This document shows positions 1 through 5,800 of a DNA stretch of 6,308 nucleotides, in pieces. This stretch comes from Clostridiales bacterium UBA1446. GTDB lineage: Bacteria > Bacillota > Clostridia > Oscillospirales > Oscillospiraceae. The notes beneath the pieces are model-generated. The model saw nothing but the letters and a program-made list of their open reading frames with translations. It did not search any database and was not told where the DNA came from. The translations under genes were made by a program, and so were the position numbers. The DNA lies in the NCBI GenBank assembly GCA_002329245.1, contig DCTG01000001.1, forward strand, positions 10,114-16,421, written 5' to 3'. The stretch's first letter is position 1, and every line of letters starts with the position of its first letter.

Positions 1-3000
1 GGCTGCGAATGTTCCGTGGTAGAAGATCATCGGCAGGCCGCGCACGTCAAGTAACTCTCCGTTTCCGTCGAAAAACCAGGCCCTGAAGTTTGCGTTGTCC
101 ATGAGCTGGCGCAGTCTCGCTTCGCTAAGCGGGCTGCCTTCGAACTCTGTTACGGGCGGACGGTATTTAGACGCTCTCTTACCTTCTCCAGCTCCGCTTC
201 GATGTAATTGATCCCCTCTTGGTGAATCTCCGGGTCGGCGAAGAAGTAATCCTCTGTTGACGGATTCGGAATTAGCTCGCGTTCTTTCTGTGCTTTTGCC
301 AGTAGCGACCTCGATGTTTCGAGCGCTCCCAGTAGCTCCTTTTCTCTCGCTTTTAATTGCTCTGTTGTCATAGACCTGATATCCATTCAGTAATCCCTCC
401 TTTTGAATTAGTCTCTGGAAAACATAATTCGGCTTATTGCCGTACTTTATCATCTCTGCCGGATTGAGATACCGGCCGCGGCTTCCGTCCGCGGGGAGAG
501 CGCGCTTTAACATACGCCCCATTGCGATTTTCGGAGTTACATCAACCAGGTGCAGGTAGACGGAGTAGCCGGAATCTTTGAACCCAGCGATCTTCTTTTC
601 GAGTGACGCTAAATCCCACCCGACGGTTTCCAATACGATGTTGTCTCCGGTAGACATCGCCAGCTTCAGCCATTGGTTGAGGACAATTCCGCTTTCATCG
701 TGCACAAACGGAGCGCCCCAGCCGCCATCGTATTCATCAAACGCCTCTTTCAGCAAATCATTCGCCATATAGAGAGCGCCGTTCTTCTGTGAAAGAGGAT
801 TTATTGCGGTTTTAGTTTTGCCGGCCCCCGGAAGCCCCATTACGATATCGACGCGATGCTCCCTTTTTACCTCACCGGTATAGCTTTTTCCGTTCCACGA
901 ACCGGAGTATTGTTTCATCACTTTGTCGAGAGCTTTCTTTCGGACTTTTTCTCTGCCCTTCATTAGGGCCGTGATACGCAACTCCCGGGTGCCGAGGTAA
1001 TGAATTGTCGGGAGATCAAGAATTTTTATCATTGTCCCGTTGTCAACATTCTCCCAATCGCTCGGGTCGGAGTTTTCCAGCGCCGTGTAGATATCATACC
1101 CCTCCGGCTTATCGGAGGATATTTCATCGTAATTCAAATTTTCGTCGCTGTCAAGCGAGTACATCCTTTTTGGGTTATTTTTTGCGTTGACAGCGTTTTG
1201 GCTTTGTGCTACGATATTCAGAGAGCCTGCCTTCGCGGTGCCACCGGGGAATTGTATCCCCGGATATCTGCCCACGATTAGGCTCTCTGCTTCATCTGTA
1301 TACCCAAGCAGCCGGCCTTCGTTAATTGCTCGCGTCATCATATACTCAAAATCATTGGGGTAGTATACAGAAGCAACAACATTCGAGGATTTCCGCATAT
1401 TGTTCAGATAAGCATGTCCATTAAGCTCTATCGGAATAACGAGCGGAGTCAGTTTGCCTTTGAAATTATCCATTTGATTCGTAACAATCACAATGCTGTA
1501 CGGATGGAGTTCCCGGTCCGCGTCAAGCACAATAACGGGATTTTTTATGAGCTCAGGTAATTTTACCAAGAGCTCTTTTTTCACGTCATGACCTTTCGGA
1601 CTTGGGGCGAATGCTTTTCGTAAATGCGTTTTTGTTATAGCAGTAGTACGAGAAACGTACGGAACGCCCACACTCTCATAGATTTTCGGAAGCGTGCCAA
1701 CGAAAACCGCATTGTGTGTCGAATTGTCTTTCTTTTCGAGAACATCCTGAACCTTTTCGACCAAGCTGTAATTCAGGTCTTCCGTCGTTTCAGAGAATCC
1801 TTCGTCAGCGGCTAAATAAAGCGCGTTCTCCAGCTTCTTGCTCAATCCGTCAAGCAGCTTCTGCGCTTCGACATACTCCTTACCGGAGAGGCGTACACGG
1901 AGGTTGTTTGTCACAGTACGAGCGCGGTCTAAAATGCTCGGGCGCTCTTTGGCGAAGGTGTCGAGCAGTTTCTGGCTGCGGAACACTTCGGCCATCCAGT
2001 CGGCAGCGATCTCTTTGCGGATATACTCGTTATCGTTCTGCGATAGCTGCGCGTCGATACGTTTCCGGATAGCGTCCTTTACGGAGTTAATCTGAGCCGG
2101 CGTTAGGCCCTGTGTCGCACCGGTAAATAGCCGCTTCGCGTACGTGCTCTTTTTCCGCAAAATCAGCTTATCCAGACCCTTGACCTGGTCGGAAAGCCGT
2201 TTACTCAGCATGCCGAGCTCATCCAGCCTCCGAAATGCCCCGATGATATCGTCGGTCAGATCGGGAGACGCCTCTTCCGCCGGGTGCGTAAGCTCGTGTC
2301 CGATTGCCCAGACGATCGCGTTGTAGCTGGTGAGCCGATTACCGTTAAGGACGATCTCGTTTTTGGTAAAGTCAAAATAGCCGTTCTCGTTCTCCGCGAA
2401 ACCTTCATATCTTACGGAAACATTTGCGATGCCGAATCGCTCTAAGACCTTCTTCGCCCGTTTCGCGGCCCAGTTGCTTTCCAGTTTCTGCGCCTCGGTC
2501 GGGCTTGGTTTGCTCGTTTTGGTTTCAGACGCAAGAGAGCTCCGCGTTGCAGACGGCCCGCCGGGTACAGGTCCTGTCTTCAGGTTGTATTCCTTTTGAT
2601 ATTCGTACAGCGCGTCCAGCTGCTCGTCGGTTAATTGCATGCCGAGATTGGCCGCGAACTCGCGCTGCTGTTCGTAGAACTGCGCGCGGTTGAGGCGAGT
2701 ACCGTCAGAGTACAAGACGCCAGGGTCCGCTTCCTCCTGCTCGATCGCGGCCTGCATTTCTGCCTGTACGGCCTCCTGCTGCTCTGCGACACGCTGTTCC
2801 AGCGCCTGCTCCATTTGCTGCTGCGCTTCGAGCTCCAGAATTTCCTTTCTGGCCCGGTTCTCCTGCTGGGTGCGTATCATCTCCGCGGCTTCGCTGAATT
2901 GCTTTTTGACCGCAGCAAGGTTATCCGGTTCCTCGATTTTGATACCGGTCTGCTCCTGGAAGATGCGCTGCACGGCCGGGTTGAGCACGTCAATCTTATT

Positions 3001-3261
3001 AAGGTCCACAGACTGGCCTTGGAACAGGGAAGTGAGAAGCTCCCCCTGTACTTTCGCCTCTTCTACGGGCATACCGGTGGTCCGCGCTAACTCTGTTGCA
3101 GCGGCGCTCAGAACGACCGCATCCGGGTTTTCGCTTTCGGTTTTTGCCTGCTGTGCGACGGCGGGATTAGGCGACCTTTTCTTCGCCTCTTTCTCCATAT
3201 CCATGACGTACTGCGCCGAGGCTTTTCCTACCTCCGACTTATCAGGTCCATCTCTATGCAA
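1..3261 (-). CDS. Polyvalent protein: metallopeptidase, MuF-C, zeta toxin, ART-like domains (partial at both ends)
   Basis: One open frame without a stop runs from the TAA at 3283-3285 to the window edge. Residues are counted from the TTG at 3261. Residues about 120-183 form a Q/E-rich coiled coil and 228-257 a Pro/Ser/Thr-rich linker. A zincin-like metallopeptidase domain follows, with H322-E-L-T-H326 and the downstream motif KEIAAD (E417), a probable third zinc ligand. Residues about 519-675 resemble the MuF C-terminal domain (pattern GTLPKI...GVPYVSRTTAITKTHL...LPELIKNPVIV). Residues about 800-967 are a zeta-toxin kinase: Walker A GLPGAGKT (K815), MANDLLKE, VHDES and LETVG. Known zeta toxins phosphorylate UDP-N-acetylglucosamine. 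From about 1059 the motifs FRAWF and YHGT mark an ADP-ribosyltransferase-like domain, cut by the window edge. Such proteins are thought to be effectors delivered with phage or conjugative DNA. No convincing start exists: TTG 3261 and ATG 3204 both lack a Shine-Dalgarno, and the upstream DNA is repressor sequence, so the N-terminus seems deleted. Confidence 0.85.
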   Translation of the reverse strand, partial: MHRDGPDKSEVGKASAQYVMDMEKEAKKRSPNPAVAQQAKTESENPDAVVLSAAATELARTTGMPVEEAKVQGELLTSLFQGQSVDLNKIDVLNPAVQRIFQEQTGIKIEEPDNLAAVKKQFSEAAEMIRTQQENRARKEILELEAQQQMEQALEQRVAEQQEAVQAEMQAAIEQEEADPGVLYSDGTRLNRAQFYEQQREFAANLGMQLTDEQLDALYEYQKEYNLKTGPVPGGPSATRSSLASETKTSKPSPTEAQKLESNWAAKRAKKVLERFGIANVSVRYEGFAENENGYFDFTKNEIVLNGNRLTSYNAIVWAIGHELTHPAEEASPDLTDDIIGAFRRLDELGMLSKRLSDQVKGLDKLILRKKSTYAKRLFTGATQGLTPAQINSVKDAIRKRIDAQLSQNDNEYIRKEIAADWMAEVFRSQKLLDTFAKERPSILDRARTVTNNLRVRLSGKEYVEAQKLLDGLSKKLENALYLAADEGFSETTEDLNYSLVEKVQDVLEKKDNSTHNAVFVGTLPKIYESVGVPYVSRTTAITKTHLRKAFAPSPKGHDVKKELLVKLPELIKNPVIVLDADRELHPYSIVIVTNQMDNFKGKLTPLVIPIELNGHAYLNNMRKSSNVVASVYYPNDFEYMMTRAINEGRLLGYTDEAESLIVGRYPGIQFPGGTAKAGSLNIVAQSQNAVNAKNNPKRMYSLDSDENLNYDEISSDKPEGYDIYTALENSDPSDWENVDNGTMIKILDLPTIHYLGTRELRITALMKGREKVRKKALDKVMKQYSGSWNGKSYTGEVKREHRVDIVMGLPGAGKTKTAINPLSQKNGALYMANDLLKEAFDEYDGGWGAPFVHDESGIVLNQWLKLAMSTGDNIVLETVGWDLASLEKKIAGFKDSGYSVYLHLVDVTPKIAMGRMLKRALPADGSRGRYLNPAEMIKYGNKPNYVFQRLIQKEGLLNGYQVYDNRAIKSERKGATGSARNIEVATGKSTERTRANSESVNRGLLLRRPGDSPRGDQLHRSGAGEGKRASKYRPPVTEFEGSPLSEARLRQLMDNANFRAWFFDGNGELLDVRGLPMIFYHGTFAA
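150..386 (-). CDS. Nested 78-aa coiled-coil ORF overlapping the polyvalent gene in the +1 frame
   Basis: The ORF starts at ATG 386 with GGAGGG eight bases upstream (395-400), and ends at TAA 150-152. It lies wholly inside the large gene, shifted by +1, and exactly covers the linker between the zeta and ART-like domains. The product is acidic and helical, rich in Glu, Leu, Ala and Lys. A first amphipathic helix spans residues about 7-38 (TTEQLKAREKELLGALETSR...), then a loop NPSTEDYFFADPEIHQ, then a second helix at about 57-76 (GINYIEAELEKVRERL). In contrast, the long frame over the same DNA reads as a disordered Arg/Gly/Ser-rich stretch, the usual look of an out-of-frame reading. I do not recognise the family. 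An antitoxin role for the zeta domain is only a guess from position and size. It could also be an older stand-alone gene that the long frame came to read through. Confidence 0.55.
   Translation of the reverse strand: MDIRSMTTEQLKAREKELLGALETSRSLLAKAQKERELIPNPSTEDYFFADPEIHQEGINYIEAELEKVRERLNTVRP
394..401 (-). promoter_or_regulatory. Strong Shine-Dalgarno for the nested 78-aa ORF
   Basis: On the minus strand the sequence reads AAAAGGAGGGATTACTGAATG, placing GGAGGG eight bases before the ATG at 386. In the long frame these bases encode Gln-Lys-Glu-Gly near the end of the zeta domain, so the match could be a by-product of coding. Its strength and ideal spacing still favour real initiation here. 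Confidence 0.6.
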
Positions 3262-3450
3262 TTCGGAGTAACCCCGGCATGGTTAATGGGGTATAACGTA
3301 CCCAAGAAAATGAATAAGTCCGCCACCGTACTCGGCAGCGGACTTACAGAGGCGCAGAATCAGTTAATCAATTATATCCAGACGCTTAACCCGTCTGACG
3401 TAGACGCTCTTCTGGCGATTGTGAGATCGCTACGTAATAGAGGGCGCTGA
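3247..3450 (+). pseudogene. XRE-family repressor, C-terminal remnant lacking the helix-turn-helix
   Basis: The frame reads SISMQFGVTPAWLMGY, which is the linker that follows the HTH in many Firmicute phage and ICE Cro/CI-type repressors (usual form: YFGVSPAWLMGYDVP). It is followed by a helical tail LTEAQNQLINYIQTLNPSDV...AIVRSLRNRGR ending at TGA 3448-3450. Upstream in the same frame the DNA no longer looks like an HTH; it is the antisense of the polyvalent gene. The DNA-binding half is therefore missing. The ATG at 3256 has no ribosome binding site, so expression is doubtful. The gene points toward the integrase, as is common for a repressor-integrase pair. Recognition rests on the conserved FGVTPAWLMGY motif and is fairly sure. 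Confidence 0.75.
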
Positions 3451-3541
3451 GCGCAAATTCATTAAATTCACACATGTTCATGCGCGCGATAGCCGTTGAT
3501 AGAATCTGTTGGTTCTCATCCAAAGTCTTTTCCTCAGGCAT
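3386..3541 (-). CDS. Small 51-aa ORF antisense to the repressor tail
   Basis: ATG 3541 is preceded by GAGGGGG at 3551-3557 (nine bases of spacing) and a consensus-like promoter at 3586-3614. The ORF ends at TAA 3386-3388. The predicted protein begins MPEEKTLDENQQILSTAIAR and continues RMNMCEFNEFALSALYYVAI, with a short acidic start and two likely helices. No signal peptide or obvious DNA-binding motif is seen and I do not recognise the family. Its last 20 or so codons overlap the repressor remnant on the opposite strand, and it diverges from the integrase. Both frames look protein-like in the overlap, so part of its plausibility may be borrowed from the repressor. The independent promoter and ribosome binding site are the main arguments for a real gene. 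Confidence 0.5.
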   Translation of the reverse strand: MPEEKTLDENQQILSTAIARMNMCEFNEFALSALYYVAISQSPEERLRQTG

Positions 3542-3550
3542 ATGCTGGTT

Positions 3551-3557
3551 CCCCCTC
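3551..3557 (-). promoter_or_regulatory. Ribosome binding site for the 51-aa ORF
   Basis: The minus strand reads GAGGGGG followed by AACCAGCAT and ATG. This is a strong purine-rich match to the anti-Shine-Dalgarno sequence with nine-base spacing, and it lies outside any other coding frame I accept. Confidence 0.5.
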
Positions 3558-3585
3558 TTTAGTTAAATTAGATAAAAGCAAATCA

Positions 3586-3614
3586 ACCATACCACAGTTT
3601 TCGACAATTTTCAA
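3586..3614 (-). promoter_or_regulatory. Sigma-70/sigma-A-type promoter for the 51-aa ORF
   Basis: On the minus strand there is a -35 TTGAAA (3609-3614), a 17-base spacer and a -10 TATGGT (3586-3591). Transcription would begin near 3579 and read the 51-aa ORF, then run antisense through the repressor remnant. The promoter sits within about 50 bases of the integrase start, so a protein bound here could affect both directions. Confidence 0.5.
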
Positions 3615-3634
3615 CAAGAAAAGGGGTGTGAAAA

Positions 3635-4756
3635 ATGAAAAAATATTTAACCGCCACGATCTCTCTACCAAACGGGAAACGCAAATACATAAGAGCGAAG
3701 ACGCAGGAGGATCTGGATGCGAAAGTCACCCGTGCCCGCGCCGAACTCAACGCCGGAATCAAGATCGACGATCAAACGACCTTCGGCGAGTTCGCGCAAA
3801 CATGGTTCGATACTTACAAGCGCCCTATACTCCGGGAGAATAGCCAGGAGACGTTGTTATATATACTGAATCTTTATATCTTGCCGGCGCTGAGCGCATA
3901 TAGGATGCGAGACATCAAGCCGCTGCACGTCATGCAGGTTATGTCACGTGCTTCGCACCTAAGCCGATCTGTTCAAGACAAAATTTTTTGGGTCATGCGG
4001 GCAATCTTTCAAACCGCAGTCGATAACTGCCTTATCGTTCGTTCCCCGGTTTTAAGTACCATGAAGGCGGCCGGCCAACCGAAGAAGGAGCGCGTTGCGC
4101 TGACAGTCGAGCAGAGTCAGCGATTGCTGCAAGCGACATGGGGCACGCGCGCGTATACCTTTTGTTTAATCGCGTTGCGCACGGGCATGCGCAGGGGCGA
4201 GATTCTCGGGCTTATGTGGGAGGACATAGACTTTGACCGGAGAATCATCACCGTAACGCACAATAAGGCGTTTGTGCCCGGCCCGAATCGCGAGCCAACA
4301 ACTCTCCTGAAAAGCAATGCGGCGCATAGGGAGCTTCCGATTCCAGAAGACCTATACGCCCATCTGCTACTTGAAAAATCCCGCAGCAAATCCCCCTATG
4401 TCCTGTCTATGAAAAACGGAGAATCCTTATCACAAAGCTCTTTCGATCGACTCTGGGACCTCGTTACTTCGCGTACCACTGATGATCCGGAAAAGTTGGG
4501 GCGGTCCACCAATAAGTACCGTCCGCAACACCGCTACATGTTGGACTTCTCTTGTCACCCGCATTTGCTGCGCCATACCTACATTACCCGTCTTTTTGAG
4601 GCTGGGCTTGACCTGAAAGAGATTCAATACCTGGCCGGTCACAGTACGATCGAAATGACTCTCCGCGTTTACACGCACTACTGTCGCTCCGTTCGTGCGG
4701 AGGAGACAAACCGAAAAGTCTGCGAAGCGTTTGCCCCCATCAAAGAAGTTATGTAA
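3635..4756 (+). CDS. Tyrosine recombinase (site-specific integrase)
   Basis: The 373-residue protein has the usual length and layout of phage and ICE integrases of Firmicutes. An N-terminal arm-type DNA-binding domain spans about residues 3-45 (KYLTATISLPNGKRKYIRAK), a SAM-like core-binding domain about 48-140 (FGEFAQTWFDTYKRP...), and the catalytic domain about 155-360. All catalytic residues are visible: R186 (TGMRRGE), K226, H310 and R313 (HPHLLRHT), H336 (LAGHS) and the nucleophile Y346 (VYTHY). It catalyses integration and excision of the element by strand exchange between attP and attB. The start ATG 3635 follows AAGGGG at 3621-3626 with eight-base spacing. I saw no clear promoter of its own. 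The frame is intact, so it may still be active even though the neighbouring element is damaged. The specific integrase subfamily and its target are not assignable from sequence alone. Confidence 0.95.
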   Translation: MKKYLTATISLPNGKRKYIRAKTQEDLDAKVTRARAELNAGIKIDDQTTFGEFAQTWFDTYKRPILRENSQETLLYILNLYILPALSAYRMRDIKPLHVMQVMSRASHLSRSVQDKIFWVMRAIFQTAVDNCLIVRSPVLSTMKAAGQPKKERVALTVEQSQRLLQATWGTRAYTFCLIALRTGMRRGEILGLMWEDIDFDRRIITVTHNKAFVPGPNREPTTLLKSNAAHRELPIPEDLYAHLLLEKSRSKSPYVLSMKNGESLSQSSFDRLWDLVTSRTTDDPEKLGRSTNKYRPQHRYMLDFSCHPHLLRHTYITRLFEAGLDLKEIQYLAGHSTIEMTLRVYTHYCRSVRAEETNRKVCEAFAPIKEVM

Positions 4757-4772
4757 ACTGATTGTCCGAATG

Positions 4773-4792
4773 ATGTTGCACCAATGTTGCAC
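4773..4792. repeat. Paired direct repeat ATGTTGCAC after the integrase
   Basis: Two identical 9-base copies lie at 4773-4781 and 4784-4792, 11 bases apart, one helical turn. They begin 17 bases beyond the integrase stop. Close direct repeats at this place are typical of arm-type binding sites for the integrase N-terminal domain. That role is inferred from position and periodicity only. Confidence 0.45.
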
Positions 4793-4810
4793 TTTTCAGC
4801 ACGCCTATAT

Positions 4811-4861
4811 CCGCAACCCGTTGCGGCTCTAATAATACAGAGCCGACGAAGTTTAGCCGAC
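4811..4861. repeat. Overlapping inverted repeats and a direct repeat, candidate attachment region
   Basis: CCGCAA/TTGCGG (4811-4816 and 4821-4826) and GGCTCT/AGAGCC (4825-4830 and 4839-4844) are perfect 6-bp inverted repeats. They share two bases, so the two stems exclude each other. AGCCGAC occurs at 4841-4847 and again at 4855-4861. The cluster sits between the integrase and host DNA, where a recombination core is expected. No tRNA or known target gene end is recognisable, so the core itself is not identified. Confidence 0.35.
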
Positions 4862-4867
4862 TTAGAA

Positions 4868-4901
4868 AGCAGCCTGCCGATTATCCCGGCAGGCTGCTTT
4901 T
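4868..4901 (+). terminator. Strong intrinsic terminator between integrase and LysE-family gene
   Basis: A perfect 12-bp GC-rich stem (4868-4879 with 4887-4898) with a 7-base loop is followed on the plus strand by TTTT-CG-TTTT. It would end rightward transcripts from the integrase or from a host gene that preceded the insertion. On the minus strand it begins about 25 bases after the exporter stop and is followed by TTTCT, so it probably also serves that gene, more weakly. Confidence 0.9.
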
Positions 4902-4922
4902 CGTTTTCATGAATTTTGGTCT

Positions 4923-5594
4923 TTATTCAGGTCTCGCATTCGGAATTTTATGCGCTTTGCGCTTGCCGAGACCGACCTTTATGCCGACGTAGATGAGAAA
5001 CAGTCCCACGGCGCCGTTTAAAATTCGGATATAGAATTCCGACAGAAAACTGACCACAAGGCTTCCCAATAACGCGAGACCCGAGAGAAATAATACTCTG
5101 GTCAGAATTATTCCGGCCCCGAACTGAAACAGTTCCCAGCGCGATAGACTTCGCTCCGCCGCCTCGGAAGCGAAAAGCCCGGCGAAAAACAGAATCCCCA
5201 TCGGCGCCGAGGCGGCAAGAAGCGCGCCCTGCAAGTAAGCGCTTCCCGCGCCCATTTCGGCTAAGAAGCCGATACGCGGAAACAGGGACATGGAAAAAGC
5301 GTGCAGGATCGAGTTGACCCCGAGTAGCAGAAGCACCGCGCAGCCGACGACCCGCGTGATAACCTTTGCTCGGGGCGTGTTCATGAAAGAAGATATGCCG
5401 CACCCCGCCAAAAACGCGTATAAAGCGTCGATCGTCAGAACGCCTAAGGCGGTAAGCAGCCCGACGGAAAATCCGTACGAACCCGCGTTATTGAATACCG
5501 AAAGCGAGACGGGACCGATACTCAGCTGAAGCACCAGACCTAAGCGCATACCGGATAACAGCTCGCTGCGGGGTTTTAACGATTGCGATTTCAA
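4923..5594 (-). CDS. LysE/RhtB-family transporter (amino acid exporter-like)
   Basis: The 223-residue protein is hydrophobic with about six membrane-spanning segments. The N-terminal motif LQLSIGPVSLSVFNNAGSYG matches the conserved first helix and GPV signature of the LysE/RhtB superfamily, whose known members export amino acids or related small molecules across the cytoplasmic membrane. Further segments are GLLTALGVLTIDALYAFLAG, VVGCAVLLLLGVNSIL, LLAASAPMGILFFAGLFA, IILTRVLFLSGLALLGSLVV and ILNGAVGLFLIYVGIKVG. It ends in a basic cytoplasmic tail. The start is TTG 5594, chosen because GGAGGG lies six bases upstream (5601-5606); the next in-frame ATG (Met16) lies inside the region leading into the first helix. 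It is transcribed alone from the promoter at 5634-5662. The substrate cannot be inferred. It looks like host DNA rather than part of the element. Confidence 0.88.
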   Translation of the reverse strand: MKSQSLKPRSELLSGMRLGLVLQLSIGPVSLSVFNNAGSYGFSVGLLTALGVLTIDALYAFLAGCGISSFMNTPRAKVITRVVGCAVLLLLGVNSILHAFSMSLFPRIGFLAEMGAGSAYLQGALLAASAPMGILFFAGLFASEAAERSLSRWELFQFGAGIILTRVLFLSGLALLGSLVVSFLSEFYIRILNGAVGLFLIYVGIKVGLGKRKAHKIPNARPE

Positions 5595-5633
5595 TAAGTA
5601 CCCTCCGTTCCAGACACCATTTCCAATAATCTT

Positions 5634-5662
5634 ACCATAAAAGCAGATCGAAGAAAAGTCAA
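5634..5662 (-). promoter_or_regulatory. Promoter of the LysE-family gene
   Basis: On the minus strand there is a -35 TTGACT (5657-5662), a 17-base spacer and a -10 TATGGT (5634-5639). It lies about 40 bases before the TTG start and its GGAGGG. No operator palindrome was evident nearby. Confidence 0.6.
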
Positions 5663-5716
5663 ATATATTTCTTCCCTTGTTTCCGCGAAACGCATGATTC
5701 CGTCCATATAATGTAA

Positions 5717-5754
5717 GGCGCGCCGCAAATACGAAGAAACGTTTGCGGCGCGCC
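5717..5754 (-). terminator. Hairpin terminator after the surface-protein gene
   Basis: A perfect 13-bp, very GC-rich stem GGCGCGCCGCAAA (5717-5729 with 5742-5754) has a 12-base loop. It lies about 47 bases downstream of the surface-protein stop. On the minus strand it is followed by TTACATTATAT, a broken U-rich tract, consistent with a moderately strong intrinsic terminator that separates this gene from the exporter. Confidence 0.75.
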
Positions 5755-5800
5755 CTCTTATCTCGTTAAATTCCCTGCAGCCCTGTATCCGCGTACAGCC

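Larger units (their letters stand above)
1..4860. mobile_element. Right end of a decayed prophage or integrative element
   Basis: The segment combines a polyvalent MuF-C/zeta/ART protein, a repressor remnant and an intact tyrosine integrase, which together mark an integrated phage or conjugative element. The integrase faces rightward toward apparently ordinary host genes (an exporter and a surface protein), so the outer boundary should lie between its stop and the terminator at 4868. The exact right end is not resolved because the other att copy is outside the window. The left part continues beyond the window. The junction near 3250 suggests an internal deletion, so the element is probably no longer complete. 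Whether it was a phage or an ICE cannot be decided here: no capsid, terminase, relaxase or T4SS gene is visible. Confidence 0.65.

Noticed and set aside
840..842. ATG just before GLPGAGKT as a separate zeta-toxin start
   Set aside because: There is no Shine-Dalgarno before it, and the Walker A loop would lie at the extreme N-terminus; the frame continues upstream without a break.
578..2326. Several plus-strand frames of 60-118 codons
   Set aside because: All lie antisense to clearly recognisable zeta and MuF-C coding sequence and show no protein-like features.
2635..3271. Two long plus-strand open frames over the coiled-coil part of the polyvalent gene
   Set aside because: They are Cys/Ser/Leu/Arg-rich antisense readings of a GC-rich coiled-coil coding stretch and have no ribosome binding site or family motif.
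3438..3456. Short GCGCT/AGCGC palindrome at the repressor stop as a terminator
   Set aside because: The arms are 5 bp with one base between them, so no hairpin loop can form, and no T tract follows.
3496..3843. 115-codon plus-strand frame across the integrase start
   Set aside because: Its second half overlaps the integrase arm-binding domain in another frame and it lacks a family motif; the integrase frame is unambiguous.
4117..4792. Minus-strand frames of 90 and 120 codons within the integrase
   Set aside because: They are antisense to the catalytic domain and have no independent support.
4948..5529. A 151-codon minus-strand frame and a 79-codon plus-strand frame over the LysE-family gene
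   Set aside because: They are alternative readings of the transporter, whose hydrophobic helices and GPV motif fix the true frame.
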